Below are positions 1 to 24,871 of a stretch of 64,000 bases of DNA, one piece after another. The position numbers were made by a program, and so were the translations under genes. The notes below the pieces were generated by a model, which searched no databases, was not told the DNA's origin, and saw only the letters and a program-made list of their open reading frames with translations. Each line of letters starts with the position of its first letter. The stretch's first letter is position 1. The stretch covers positions 553,035 to 617,034 of the forward strand of contig VZRS01006725.1 in the NCBI GenBank assembly GCA_013398055.1, read 5' to 3'. The stretch comes from Ifrita kowaldi (lineage: Eukaryota > Chordata > Aves > Passeriformes > Cinclosomatidae).

Positions 1-58
1 AAAATGAGTTGGTTTTTAAGGTCCCTTCCAACCCATTCCATGATTCTGTGTTTCTGAA
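1..58 (+). mobile_element. CR1 LINE, 3' tail
   Basis: The stretch ggtcccttccaacccattcc followed by atgattctgtg is the usual 3' end of avian CR1, with its octamer-like ATTCTRTG repeat. The element is cut by the window edge and points in the gene's own direction. Confidence 0.85.
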
Positions 59-898
59 AGCCATCAATTTGTCTTTCCATGGATTTGCCACGTAATTTTG
101 TGAAGGACATTCTATTAACTTGCAGTGTGCCAGTGAACATTTTGCCTCATTTAAATCAACCATACCAAAGTTTTTTTCTACGCATTGGAAAAAAAAGCCA
201 GGAAGAGCTGGGGTTCTGTGATGCACTAGGTCATATACAGGGTGTTGCTATCTGAATCTGACAAAGAACAGCATTCTGGACTCATTATTATTGATTGCCT
301 AATGCAGTGAACATTATTGTTGTGACTTCTGCAGTAATTAGGGTTTTAGTAAACCAGTCCTGAATTTTCAAACATATCCTTACGTAAAATTCGTTCACTC
401 TTCAATAGTGTTCTTGAGCAGAATGCTGTTAGTGTTGGTGCTCAGAAATCCAGAAACCTCTCTGCTAATATTTGTTGTTATTTTATTCTCCATTTATTCC
501 CATTTTGGTTTAGGCCAAATTTGGTATGCTTCATTCTATATGATCACGATATTGTTGCCATATGCAAACATTCTACCCAAAAAAGTGTCTCAAAGCAAAT
601 GCATTTAAGGTACATGGGTGTTTTACACCACAAGATAATGAAAACTGGGTATTAGCTTCACCTTTTCTTTTTTTTTTTTTTTGCCATTCTTTCTTATCAT
701 GCTTTATTGATTTTTCTGTATCCCTTTATCAGTCCAAGTTCTGCTGCGTAAGAGATGAACAATTTCTGAAGTTTTTTTCCCATAGCTTTGAATGCATTAT
801 CAATTAAAATATTTTTTGTGGATTGTTTGTTTGGATTGAGTGGAAGGCTGTTTTCATTAGGTGTCAATCCAATCACATGCTTGTATTTAACTTCCCAG
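1..898 (+). other. Intron upstream of window exon 1 (partial)
   Basis: Non-coding, AT-rich. It holds a CR1 tail at 1-58 and a 15-T run at 668-682. Nothing else is recognisable. Confidence 0.85.
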
Positions 899-1018
899 AA
901 AACAGAGGCTGTCGGAAGGGTTTCAAGCCGTGCTCCAATCGCCGCTGTGTTCCCAGTGACAAAGTCTGTGATGGGGCAAATGACTGCGGTGACAACTCTG
1001 ATGAATTTGACTGTAAAG
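899..1018 (+). CDS. LRP1B: LRP1B exon 1 of window: LA repeat (cluster III)
   Basis: The frame runs ENRGC..., the E codon being shared with the upstream exon, and has the six cysteines and [16 protein letters not shown] core of an LA repeat. The acceptor is tcccag at 893-898 and the donor GTAAAT at 1019; the exon is phase 1 at both ends, 40 codons. The aromatic residue two places before the CDG motif is missing (SDKVC), and the F-x-C spacing is one residue longer than usual (GFKPC). Calcium-binding acids are present, so it should fold, but ligand binding may be weak. Confidence 0.93.
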
Positions 1019-1988
1019 GTAAATGGCAGGGATTTCCAAGGTGATTTCGGAATATTGCTTTGTAAATATTTATTATGCAGATTGGAGTAGCTGGAAAATA
1101 ACGTGTGATTTAATCATACGGTGGGATTGATATAAAGGCTGATCTTGGTTTGCACCTACAGTCTTCTAGAAGGAGAGTGGTTTGGGCTATAAAATGTCAA
1201 ATATATGCATTATATATAATATTTTATATGTATAAAATATAAAATACAGGTGCTGTTTCTTCTGTGAAGTAATGAGAGAGTAACTTTACTGCAGACAGGT
1301 TGAAAGATGGGTGATTTCTTCTCTGCATCTGCTTCTTCTTTGAAGCAGCAAATGCTCTGTTTCTCTGCTTCTCAGATGCATGGCAGTGTCTGTGTCCTTT
1401 GCAAAGCTTGCTAGAATTGTTCTCCTTTTTATATCAGAGTTGTTTTTTGGTTTTTGTCTTACAACATGAATATTTGTATCTGTGCATCAACCAATGCACA
1501 AAGACCACAAATCCTTAGTTACAATTGAGAAAGGTTGGAGGGGATATTATTTCACAAGATATATAACTAAAAAGCTAGATATCTGTAATAATTAGCGTTT
1601 TTTCTGAAGGCACCAAATAATTTTTAATCTTTTACCTAAATATAAGTAGAGGGAAAAACATATAGGCAAAAACCCCAAGATGCTTTTACAAGAAATAAAT
1701 CTGAGAGATTCATGGCTGATCCTGAAAATACTTCTTCCTTCCTCAAATATTGATTATCTCAAAATGAGTTGAATTACCTAGAGATGCTTCCAGGCTAAAA
1801 AGTGAATTAAAAAATTAGAAAGTTACATTTGTAATAAACTCAAAATCATATGTCTGCTGGAAGGTACAGTGTGTTCTGAATGCCTCATTCTGAAAGGCAG
1901 GAGACTTGAACATCATCCTATGTATAATGTGCATCTGAAGAGTCTGTTTAGCACACGGATTTACATCCTTTATAACCATATGTTCCAG
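1019..1988 (+). other. Intron 1 of window
   Basis: AT-rich spacer with a TA-dominated stretch at about 1199-1250. No other feature seen. Confidence 0.85.
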
Positions 1989-2102
1989 ACTCAGCGTGTG
2001 CCCCGACAGAATTCCGCTGTGCAGATGGGGTTTGCGTCGGGAAATCAGCGCAGTGCAACCAGATCATTGACTGTGCAGATGCCTCGGATGAAAAGAACTG
2101 CA
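1989..2102 (+). CDS. LRP1B: LRP1B exon 2 of window: LA repeat (cluster III)
   Basis: Encodes DSACAPTEFRC through CADASDEKNC, a complete six-cysteine LA repeat of 38 codons, phase 1 to 1. The acceptor is ttccag ending at 1988 and the donor a consensus GTAAGT at 2103. The usual W-x-CDG is replaced by SAQCNQ: both the aromatic and the first acidic calcium ligand are changed, so this is one of the atypical repeats. The SDE acids remain. Confidence 0.95.
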
Positions 2103-2291
2103 GTAAGTTTGTGTTTGTGTTCCCTCGCAGCATCTGCTCCGTGATTATTCCTTGTTATGCAGCAGTTAATTCCTGGGCATTGCTGCTCGGGATACCAGCA
2201 CCTGCGTGATCTCCTCGAGCTCAATGTGAAAATTAAACTGTGAGGCTCTCAGTCTGTGTTAGGTGTGTGGCAATTTGCTGTCTCTTTCCAG

Positions 2292-2441
2292 ATAATACAA
2301 ACTGTGCTTACTTCTATAAACTTGGGATAAAATCTTCAGGATTTATCAGCTGTAATTCGACTTCCCTCTGTATACTGCCAGAATGGATTTGTGATGGATC
2401 TAATGACTGCGGAGATTATACAGATGAGCTAAAATGCCCAG
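2292..2441 (+). CDS. LRP1B: LRP1B exon 3 of window: LA repeat with long first loop
   Basis: Fifty codons, phase 1 to 1, acceptor tttccag and donor GTAACT. The first two cysteines are 15 residues apart (CAYFYKLGIKSSGFISC) instead of about six, which makes this the largest LA exon here. The rest is canonical: CILPEWICDGSNDC followed by DYTDE, where T replaces the usual S. Two N-glycosylation sequons are visible, NNT at the junction with exon 2 and NST. The preceding intron is only 189 bases. Confidence 0.95.
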
Positions 2442-6802
<4,361 letters not shown>

Positions 6803-6922
6803 ATTCGTCCTGTTCATGGAATCAGTTTGCTTGCTCTGCAAACAAGTGCATCTCCAAGCAGTGGACCTGTGATGGTGAGGATGACTGTGGGGATGGCTTG
6901 GACGAGAGCGATGCTGTTTGTG
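6803..6922 (+). CDS. LRP1B: LRP1B exon 5 of window: LA repeat (cluster III)
   Basis: Encodes DSSCSWNQFAC through GLDESDAVC, 40 codons, phase 1 to 1, acceptor tccccag and donor GTGAGT. KQWTCDGEDDC is canonical. The serine of SDE is leucine, and a two-residue extension precedes the last cysteine. The surrounding 150 bases are more GC-rich than most of the locus. Confidence 0.95.
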
Positions 6923-9756
<2,834 letters not shown>

Positions 9757-9879
9757 CTCCCAATAACACTTGTGACGAGAATGCTTTCATGTGCCGTAAC
9801 AAAGTCTGCATTCCCAAACAGTTTGTTTGTGACCACGATGATGACTGTGGAGATGGATCGGATGAATCTCTGGAATGTG
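9757..9879 (+). CDS. LRP1B: LRP1B exon 7 of window: LA repeat; GC donor
   Basis: Encodes APNNTCDENAFMC through GSDESLEC, 41 codons, phase 1 to 1, with acceptor tccttag. KQFVCDHDDDC has phenylalanine in the aromatic position and H for the usual G after CD. NNT is a glycosylation sequon. The donor is tgtg|GCAAGT: the phase needed to join exon 8 (a Gly codon, then YRRC) leaves no GT at the boundary, so the intron is GC-AG. Confidence 0.93.
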
Positions 9880-12476
9880 GCAAGTATAACAAAAACAGAG
9901 TAAATAGAGCAATTTCACTGCTAACTGTAAGGCATTCTTCAGGGCTCAGTACTTGAAGGCACTGTTGAAAAAGAAAGCTCTTCATTTTTTGAAATTGCTT
10001 TAATTCTCACTTTTTAATTATGCATCAATTAATAATACATCTTGGGATTGACTTGAATCCGGGGCTACAGTGACAAGTTATTTCCCATAGTGTCTTACAG
10101 TTGATTGCTAATGATATTTAAGAGAATTTTAAAAGCGTGTTCTAGAATTTCTTGTTTAACAAGTATATCTTTATTATATGTATATTTGTCTCTCTATGTG
10201 TTTTTTTTTCTGTCAAATAATGAAACATATCTGTCATGATTATCGCTGCAGTTAAATGATAACAACTGAAAAATATATGTCAATGTTTAATTTTCACCAC
10301 TCACATGAATTTAGGGATTCTTATACTATCTGAATGTCGGTACAGGACCAAATTCAGGAAAATTAATCTATATGAATACTATTTATGGAAAATATAGAGC
10401 AAATACTCCCTCCAAACGGAAAAATCGGTGATTATAATGCATGGTTTGGTGCTGTGTACAATCTATATTGGTTATTTACTCTTAGATTTGCTTCAGAAAT
10501 GAGAGCCACAACAGAAAATAGCTAGAAAATATCTGTATATTTTAGATGTCTATACTTTGCACACCACCTGGAGGGGGTATGTGCATAAGTGATGTGAGCA
10601 GACACCCAAAGATTGTGAGAAAAGGCGTGCTTATTGATTTATTAATGACAGATTATTACCAGGAAATCAGTGAATTACACATTCAGTATCATTAGCAGCA
10701 ACAGAGTGGGCAAATCACAGCTGCAAAATTTATAGATCTTAGGGGTTTTCAAACACCATTTCATAATTAGTCCCAAAGGGTGCTGAGCACAGAGACACAG
10801 CAAGCAGTTGTGTGCACCTCCTGCCCCAGCCCAGTCTTCAGTACCTGAATAACTATTTAGAACTCAGCAGTCATAAACTTTGGAATTAGCCTTTTTTTTC
10901 TTCATGCTTATAATTTCTTGCTGGTGTATTTAATTTATTTTCTATGACATTATAGTCACATGCACTATAAACTAGACACGCCCCTTAAAATGCTGACAAA
11001 TAAATAGTGTTATTTTGTCAGACTCTTGGAAAGAGACAGAAGGAGGGAACAGCAAAAGGAGCAGGAGATTTACAGAGTCCTAATCCAATTTGGTATGGAC
11101 CTGCCTTCAGGCACTGGCTCTGTTTAATTTCTGCAGGGAAACTGGACTCTGCAGCGATGTTTGTGCTGTGCTGCTTCAATGCAATTTTCTGTTAACTGGT
11201 AATCAAATACACACCTCAGTGTGTGACTGGTGTGGCAAAACTGTTACACTGCAATTTTAGGAAAGGATTGCATTCTTTTATGGGAAAGGGAACTGCTTGT
11301 AAGGAGTAGGAGTCAAATTCCAAAACACACTTTCCGAGGTGCTGACAGAATTTAAAATTAAACCACATCATTCCCCAGGATTTTAAGTTTGTGGTTTCTG
11401 ATTTGACTGCCAACTAGAGAGCCTGACCACAGCCCTGTTGGATTGTAGAGCTAAACCTTTTTCATCTTCTGTCTGGGAGTCAACGGCTTCCGTGGCTTCC
11501 ATCTGGGAGCCAAAATGTCCCAGGTACTCTTCAGCTGCCAGTCTACTTACCTGACATGGAATTTGGGTTTAAATATATTCCTGAAAGCTGAATGAATGGA
11601 ATTCATTTAAAAATCTAGGCTTTGTTTTAGTGTAGTTGTTTTTACTTTTTCTATTTGTATAATTGAAGGTGTATTTTCTTATTGTTTTTTTTGTAGAGTA
11701 CTATTCAGAAATAAAAATGGGACAGGTGATTGAAGCAAACTTTTTTTTTTTTTTTTTAAAGTTCACAATCATTCTATTCCTGGAAAATTTCTTTGATGCA
11801 ATTTTTGAGTCCATTGTATAAGCCTGTCTTTTGAATGAAACCCTGATAACTAATTCCTTAAAATTGAACAGAAAAAAAACTATCTTTGTGATGACTTTTC
11901 TAAATTTTCCTACTGCTTTGTTGGTTTTACAACTCTCAGTTAAACCGCTGTATTCTAAGAAGTAAATGCCTGTTTGTGGTTTATTTACTTCAATATATAA
12001 TTTTTTTGTTGTTTTTGTTAGAAATCCACTTTCACTTTGAAAATGTATCCATTCTATATGTATTGATTTTACGACCATCTTAGAAAATGTGTGTTTAGTG
12101 TGGTTAAAATGTTCTGTGTTCTGCATGTTTTAAAGAGAAGGCACACAGCTGAAAGCACACCACAAAAATATTTGCTGGGTATTGTTAAGCTATTTCCCAA
12201 TAACAGGAATAAATGGAATAACATCAAAAAGAAAAGGAATTTATGATTGAGAGCTGTGTAAATATTTCACATCTGTGTGAGTTGTATCATAACTATAGCG
12301 TGCTACTAAGAGAATTTTGATTTCTCTCTGTGCTGGTAGACACTGTTGTATAAGCACAACAATCTGCATCTCTTTATGGAGCAAAAAATACTTTTCTTTG
12401 CATTGCCTCAAATATGGAGAATTTTATGTGGAAATTACGAGAGAAAACATGATGTGATGGGTTGCTCTTTTTGTAG
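9880..12476 (+). other. Intron 7 of window (GC-AG)
   Basis: Begins GCAAGT and ends TTGTAG. It holds a 17-T run at 11741-11757 and no recognised transposon. Confidence 0.88.
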
Positions 12477-12617
12477 GGTATCGTCGCTGTCGTCCTGGAG
12501 AGTTCACCTGTGCTGATGGACGGTGCCTGTTGAACTCCCAGTGGCAGTGTGATGGGGATTTTGACTGCCCAGACCACTCTGATGAAGCACCTATCAACAC
12601 CAAGTGCAAAAGTTCAG
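12477..12617 (+). CDS. LRP1B: LRP1B exon 8 of window: LA repeat (cluster III)
   Basis: Encodes YRRCRPGEFTC through the CPDHSDEAP motif and ends in KCKSS, 47 codons, phase 1 to 1. The acceptor is ttgtag; the donor is TCAG|GTTTGT, which is imperfect at +3 and +4. NSQWQCDGDFDC holds the aromatic and acidic ligands. A five-residue insertion separates SDE from the last cysteine. Confidence 0.95.
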
Positions 12618-13741
12618 GTTTGTGTGTAATTTTGTGAAGAACACGTGTGACCTTTCTTTTTTGAGAGCGATGGTTTAGGGTTTTAAGTTAGCAAATGTAA
12701 AACCTCATCGCTTAAATGTCCAGTGCTTTCATGGAGATATTGCTCATGTCTTGCAAAGAGAAAGTGTTCTGAGCATCCAAAACCTCAGTTCACAAAGTTC
12801 AAGCCACCAGTTCCTATGGAATAAAATAGCAGACACTTCCTTAATGCGTAAGTCCTGTTGATACTAAAATAAGATGATATTGTTGTAGTAATTTCCAAAG
12901 TTTCTAGCTTGCTCTTAAAATGTTTACTGTGTCCAAGATATTCATCGCACAGAAGGAGATGATACAAAAGGGGATGTAAAGGTGCTCTCACTATAAATAA
13001 AAAAGACTGCTTTAATTTTATTAGTAAATTATTGACCAAATGCTATTGGATTTATTGATATTTTCTGCTTACATTAATAAGTTTGATGAGGTCTGACTGG
13101 ATTTTGAGAGGGAAATTAGTCCTGGTCTGCATACTGTGTTCTATTTTGTGGCTTTTTGAAAGACTAGTTCTTCTGTCTAGACCTTAGGATTTCATTGCTC
13201 TGTAGCCAGGTTCTTTATACCAATTTTGATGGAAAACACTCATCTGCTGCGAGGTGAGGCAGCACACCTATGTTAAATTTATTTAAATTTTTCAGTTGCT
13301 ATTTGAAGGATCTGAATGTAGGTGAAATGATGTATTCAAGTTTTGCCAAACAAGAAAAACCAGATGTGCAGGTCATTAGGCAAGGAATGCATATGAATTC
13401 AGTCCGTTGTGTTCCTAAACAGGGGGGAAAACCCCTTTTTTATAACTTTTGGAAATTATGGAACTGTGTTTTGTGCAGAGATGATGTAGAAGGTTCTCCT
13501 TTATATAAAACCAAATATATAGGAGAGAGTTATGAGTTGATGTCTTCACATGTTTTTCCAGGAGAGGAATAACCTTTAAAGACACTGAAAAGTGAAAAGC
13601 TGTTAAAATGCTGCCAATAAGGAATATTTAATAGTTACACAATTGTTTCATTTCGTGTGCACACAGCAGCTGATACATGAGAAAACTAATTCCAAATACT
13701 AATAGATGACACCAAGTTGTGTTTCCTTTTTTGTTTTCCAG
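12618..13741 (+). other. Intron 8 of window
   Basis: AT-rich. Nothing recognised. A chance open frame of 100 codons at 13270-13572 has no family signature. Confidence 0.85.
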
Positions 13742-13929
13742 AGCAGTCATGTAACAGCTCTTTTTTTATGTGCAAAAATGGCAAGTGCATTCCTCAAAGT
13801 GAGGTTTGTGATAACAAAGAAGATTGCAGTGATGGGTCTGATGAGAAAAACTGCCACATTAATGAATGCCTCAGTAAGAAAGTCAGTGGCTGTTCCCAGG
13901 ATTGTCAGGACCTTCCTGTTGGCTACAAG
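13742..13929 (+). CDS. LRP1B: LRP1B exon 9 of window: last LA repeat of cluster III and first half of EGF
   Basis: The first 40 residues form an LA repeat (SCNSSFFMC to GSDEKNC) with a sequon NSS and no aromatic before CDN (SEVC). The exon then runs on as INECLSKKVSGCSQDCQDL, the first three cysteines of an EGF module completed in exon 10. It is 188 bases, entering in phase 1 and leaving in phase 0 at YK, donor GTGAAT. This is where the LA cluster passes into the EGF-propeller unit. Confidence 0.95.
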
Positions 13930-15375
13930 GTGAATAATTGCAAAATGCGGTGTAATATAATGCAAGTTTTTAGTTTTTAAGGGTTTAACTACTGCATGAT
14001 TATAATAAAGCCCCACTGTGTGGTACCTCCTTGTGGTGAAGTAGCTTACATGCCGTAATAAGAACATTCAAATTTTTATTTCCTGTAAGCAAACAATTCC
14101 CAATTGTATTTTTAAAATGGTACAGTACATACTTTAAACCTATAGAAAAGATCATACAATGCTTTAAATGCAATAAATCATACTGATGCATGCAGAGCAT
14201 CAAAAATCAAAGAGTAAAAATTTTACAATACATAGGAATGAGCAGCAGAAATAGTGGTTTTCTCCAAATTTTCCCAAGACTTTCACAGAAATATTTAAAC
14301 AAACTAATATCACCTTAGCAGCAGAATAAAACTGTTCATTGTCTGCATGTGAGGATGTTTTTTGAATCGCCTGAATCTCCTCTTTGGCCTTGACAAGTAG
14401 AGAGGAACAGAGTGCAGTAGCCTGTAAATAGTAGCTAAAAATAGAAGAAAGACTTTTTTCAGGGTTTTAACTCTGAGGTAACCCTAACTGCACTCCCAGA
14501 GTTTCATCTTTTCACCAGAACACTGGCCCACTGAGAACTAAATTTTGTGCAGCATGGCTTAGATCTGCAGGTATTCAACCCTCTGGAACTGTGAGGGTTG
14601 AGACAGAGACTCAAGAGCTGTTGGGTTCGGCAAAAACCTTGTTGAAGTGGTGGAGAAAGCACATCCTGGATCTCTGCAGAGAGAAGTAGAGGATATAGGA
14701 GGGAACATGACACAAATTCTTCTGTAGATAAAATTTATGCCTCTGTTTCAAAAACCCTCTGCCCAGTTGTATTTTGCATCTTTCACATTGCATGTAATAA
14801 ACTTGCCAGGATCATCATCAGACCCAAATAAAAGTCAGAGAAACAGAGAATATTCTGAGTTAGAAGGGATCCATGAGAATTGTCCACCTCCAGCTCCTAA
14901 TTAGTCTCAAGAGTTGTCATTCACATTGCTGTGTTGCACAGATTGCTAGGTGATCTCGATGATTCCAGGGAAAATAATTAAAACCTTTCTATCTTTACCA
15001 AAAAAACACACGTATAATTGAAAATTAAGAACTCCAAAGGGTCCATGCATCATTATTTTTAAGGAAAAATCCTTTCTATATTTTTGAAAAGGTGTGCTTT
15101 ACTTTTTCTTCAGTTTAAGTAGAAAGAATAATTACTCATTCTAGAGGGGTTTTTTTGGGGTTTTTTTGGAGGAAATGGTGCTTAGGATTACATGAGCAAT
15201 ATTTGAAAAGAGAAGCAGATATGCCTCCTGTAAACCATACCAGCAGCAAAGTAATTAAGATGTAACTTGAAAAAATGAGATACATAAAAAGTTTATGATG
15301 CTAACATATTCAGAAGAAGGTACACAGAGATGATAAACAGAATTAAAAATGAATGTATTTGGTTTTCTTTCCCAG
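13930..15375 (+). other. Intron 9 of window
   Basis: Contains a CR1 remnant at 14845-14935; otherwise unremarkable. Confidence 0.85.
14845..14935 (-). mobile_element. CR1-like LINE remnant
   Basis: The stretch agaatattctgagttagaag followed by ggatccatgagaattgtcc resembles the antisense CR1 3' region (tctgagttggaagggaccca). It is diverged and short, and lies opposite to the gene. Confidence 0.6.
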
Positions 15376-15559
15376 TGCAAATGCTGGCCTGGATTCCTCC
15401 TGAAGGATGATGGCAAAACGTGTGTAGATGTTGATGAATGTTCATCTGGATTTCCCTGTAGCCAGCAATGCATCAATACCTACGGAACCTACAAATGCTT
15501 GTGTGCAGAAGGGTATGAAACACAGCCTGATAACCCAAATGGCTGCAAATCCCTTTCAG
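15376..15559 (+). CDS. LRP1B: LRP1B exon 10 of window: end of EGF and a calcium-binding EGF
   Basis: Begins with CKCWPGFLLKDDGKTC, the last three cysteines of the first EGF, then encodes a complete calcium-binding EGF starting DVDEC. The stretch CINTYGTYKC fits the Asx-hydroxylation pattern C-x-[DN]-x4-[FY]-x-C. The exon is 184 bases, phase 0 to 1, acceptor ttcccag and donor GTATTA. These modules form the rigid neck in front of the propeller. Confidence 0.95.
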
Positions 15560-21057
<5,498 letters not shown>

Positions 21058-21180
21058 GGGCTGAACAATGTGATCGCAATAGACTTTGACTACAGAGAGG
21101 AGTTCATTTATTGGATTGATTCCAGCAGACCAAATGGCAGTCGCATAAACAGAATGTCCTTAAATGGAAGTGACATCAAG
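21058..21180 (+). CDS. LRP1B: LRP1B exon 12 of window: propeller blade (YWID)
   Basis: Encodes GLNNVIAIDFDYREEFIYWI and on to LNGSDIK, 41 codons, phase 0 to 0, acceptor tttttag and donor GTAATT. FIYWID is a YWTD-type motif. Two NGS sequons are present. Being symmetric and a multiple of three, the exon could be skipped in frame, but that would remove one blade and should break the propeller. Confidence 0.95.
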
Positions 21181-24100
21181 GTAATTGGGGATTAATGTCA
21201 CTACTAGAATTAAATTTTTTGAGTGTTTTGGGAAATGCTCCTTCATACTTTTAACCCAGATTTTGAGGCTTTGTTGTATGAATACAAATACAGCATGAGC
21301 TAGCAAGTCCTAGTAAAATTTAATTGCATTTATATCTTATTTAAGGTAAAGATGGGGACTAGGAGAACTGTATTTGGGAGCTAAATTCCTCATGACTTAT
21401 CTGACAGTTTACTAAATTGACGATTCCATGTGGTCTCCAGGATGCCAAAGGAAAAAAGAGCTATAATTAGGTGTAAGCTATGTAAATACACTGGTGTATT
21501 ACTTCTTCTTATAAAATTTCCTGTGATCTTCAGTTTGTTTTTGTTTCACCTCCACTACATTGATAATTGAAATAACTCACTGTCTTTGCTGTGAAGGGTA
21601 AAAGTGCACTCCCATTTCTGCACAGCCTGTCTGCTATGCCTCCGTAGTGGTTTCAGTTCACAAATCCACTATTAAGAGCATTTGTTGACTTATGTGAACA
21701 TTTTCCCAGAACTGGTGATAAGCAGTAAGGAATTCTTTGTTTATTCTATTATGTCTGACCTTCTGAAACATGGAGTTAAATGAGCAGTAACATATCCTGT
21801 GAATTTTGTTCCTTCACACCAATAAATATGCAGAGAGAAAAGAATTGTGTTTTTCATTCACAGCTTCGTGCATGGACTGACACATCCTCAGAGCTCGACA
21901 GCTTTGTTTTTTGTGAGTTAGGGTTTGAAACTCACTGGCTTCAGTGCACCTTGTTTGCATCCTTCACACCAAAATAACTGTTCATAAAAAGAAAAAAAAA
22001 AACAGGTGGATAAGCAATTATTGCATTGGGGTAAAACTAAAACCCGGAATGCACTCAGAAGTTTTCCCTGTGAAGGGAAAAAAATAGAAGACAGGCAAGT
22101 GTGGGCTTCAAAATCCATTGAATCCTTGAATCATATTTATTGTCTTTCAATGGTTTCCAAAGCATCCTCCTCAGCTTCTGTCCCTTCTGGTTGAATCAGT
22201 ATTATATAAGGGCTGGGGATTACTCAGGCTCTTTAGTTCTTTACTTAACTATTTCAAAAAGAACAAAAAATTTTTCCCAGTCAAAAAAATTCTAATAAAC
22301 ATGTAGAAAAATATAAAAAGAAAATGGTTTCTACTGATTCATTAATAATTTCATTTTTTAAGAAAATCTTTCAGGAAGTTGAACAAATAGTAGGAGAAAA
22401 TTAGGATGAGAACATGGAGGGTATTTTGTTCTCCCATCATTAATAATTTGCAATTTGCACAAGTGTCATGTTGATGAAAATTTTTCTCAAATAGGATGCC
22501 ATATTCAAAACAAAAATTATGAAAATAAGTTTGTTTAATTTTCATGCAAAAGCCTGTTTTTTGTCTGAAAAGCTTGGCCCAGATTTGGCCTCTGAAAGCT
22601 AAAAACACATGAAAAAAATAGCAAGAATTATATATTGTAGCTGTCTAATAGTCTGTCAGTAACCTTTTATCCAGTGCCAAATTTTTACATCTCTTTGACT
22701 TTTTATTAGGCTGCCATAGGACATACTTAATAGCTGATATTATTAAAAATTAAATTATTTCAAATGAAATTATTATAACTATTTATTTAGTTTTTTAAAC
22801 GCTGATGTTTTTATTTGTTATCTAGCAAACCTTTTTGCATATTTTAATGGGAGGTTTTTTGTCATAAGAGAGTTTTTATGTTTTTTCCCCTGAAGTATGA
22901 ATCTCTCATTTTAATATCTTTGCACTTGTTGTGTTGCTCTTTGCTAATAGAGATAAATAGATCTGCTATCAGTGTAAGGGATGCTATTTGATGTATTGCC
23001 TCCGTTTCCCCTTGTAGGAGATGGCATTTCTTCGGCACACCAGCTCTGGCTTTCCTGCCCTGGGAAGCCTGATGGCATTTCATTTTTCTTCTGCATCTCC
23101 TCATGGAGGAGATAGTTGCAGAATTGAAATGGCAGATTTTTCACATAGGTGTGTTCAGACATTTGCACAGTGTTTCGTGGAGAGTTTAGATACAAATGTT
23201 AGTGGAAAATGCAGTAGAAAGCTGGGCTGTGCACATTAAGTGCCACCCTGGTGATCTCAGTGACTGGGATGTGTTGAAGTGACTCTCCAAAGGAAAAGTC
23301 ATCAGAAAGACAAACTAATTACTTTGTTAGATGCTCTAGTGTAGTGTTTAGATAGCTAAACCACTATCTAAATTTTTGGAGTTATCCATTTCTGCATGAA
23401 ATGTCCCATGCTACAGTGCAGCAGTTCCTGCAATTACACATTTATAAACTGCTGAAGCTGGTGGTGTGAAGGTGTTAGAAAATAAAATATCTTATTCTCA
23501 TTAAAAAATCTCTGTGTCCTGGAATTTAACTTTCTCAAAAGATTTTATAAGGTGATAAATTACATAACAACCTGAGAAGGTGCTTTTACATATTCATAAC
23601 TATAAAACTGATTTAAAGCATCTCACCATATCCGTTCTTATCTTGAAGGCTTTTCCGTGTCTTCAAATGGTAAATAAATTTAAAACTAGCACATTCAGTT
23701 ATACATAATACAGGTTTACAAATGAAGTTTATGCTCTCTGGTGCACATGCTGTTAGTGATGAAGATGACAATAAATTAGAATGTACACCACAGTAATAAG
23801 TCCATTATCAGTTCTTAAGAAATCTCATAAATTTTCAGGTATTGCTTCCTGATTTGTGGGGGTTTTTCTGAAGTTCTAGTTGCACAGATCTAATCAGGAC
23901 TTAATCAGGAATAGAATAGGTCAGGATAGACCTTCTCAGGAATAGAATTTTCAAGCATAGAAGAAATTGGGCTCAAATGATTGTGAATATTACTGAACAC
24001 TTGACATGAAGTACTCCCAGACAAGCCAGACTGAGTCATGCAATCATTATGAGATTTGTAATCACATATATCTAGAGGAATTTGTTCAAGTTCCAGAATT

Positions 24101-24871
24101 ATCCAAGTCATCAAAAACCCCGAGAATAACACATCCCTGTCAGTAGTCTGTAGGCTTTCCAGTAGGTGACTAAATTGCTTCTGTCTCTTCACAATGTAGT
24201 CCTTTTGAAATTTAACTAATTCTTGGGAAGTTCCTCATTCTTCTGCCACATGAATGTAGGAAATGAGAGCACAGTATTTACTTTCCAACCAGTAACTTGC
24301 TGAGTGCTCTTATGGTCTCTCTGTCATGATGACATATGGCACAACTATGACATTAAAATGAAGGATACGCTGATAGAGACTGGTGAGAGAAATGGGGAGC
24401 TGAGAAGCAGATGTGTTCCAAGGGCACACTGTGGGGAGAGAAACCTCATCTCTACTCTGTTCTGTGGAACAAAAAGTAGAATAGTGAAGGAGAAAAAGGT
24501 TGGTTTGGTTTGATTTTTGTTTTTCTTTTTACATTAAAGGAAGACTAGAAACTTAAGATGAAAAATGAAAGATCAGAAGTTCTTAAAAGTTCGTGCATAA
24601 TGCAGAGAAGTTGGGAATTTCCTATTTACAATATAATGGTTTTCTCCATTCTCCCTTACTAGGAGAAAAGTGTCACATTGTCATAGCTAGTTAGGAAGTG
24701 TCATTACCTGAGAAGCCTCAGTGTTTAGCAGTTAATAATACCCATTTTCCATGTGTTGTGTGTCATAGTATCAAATATCCAGTCTTTTAATATCCTGGTA
24801 TCAGTAACTCTTCAACTGTTCATTTTCCCAGTTATTTAGATGAATAATTTATGTAATTTTTGCTTTTTTAG
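21181..24871 (+). other. Intron 12 of window
   Basis: AT-rich. A minus-strand open frame at 23905-24192 has no recognisable signature. Nothing else found. Confidence 0.83.

Noticed and set aside
11701..12126. Minus-strand open frame of 141 codons
   Set aside because: It lies in AT-rich intron sequence, is lysine-rich from a T homopolymer, has no domain and no nearby splice or promoter context.
23905..24192. Minus-strand 95-codon frame in intron 12
   Set aside because: No motif, no conserved neighbour and no continuation in adjacent sequence.
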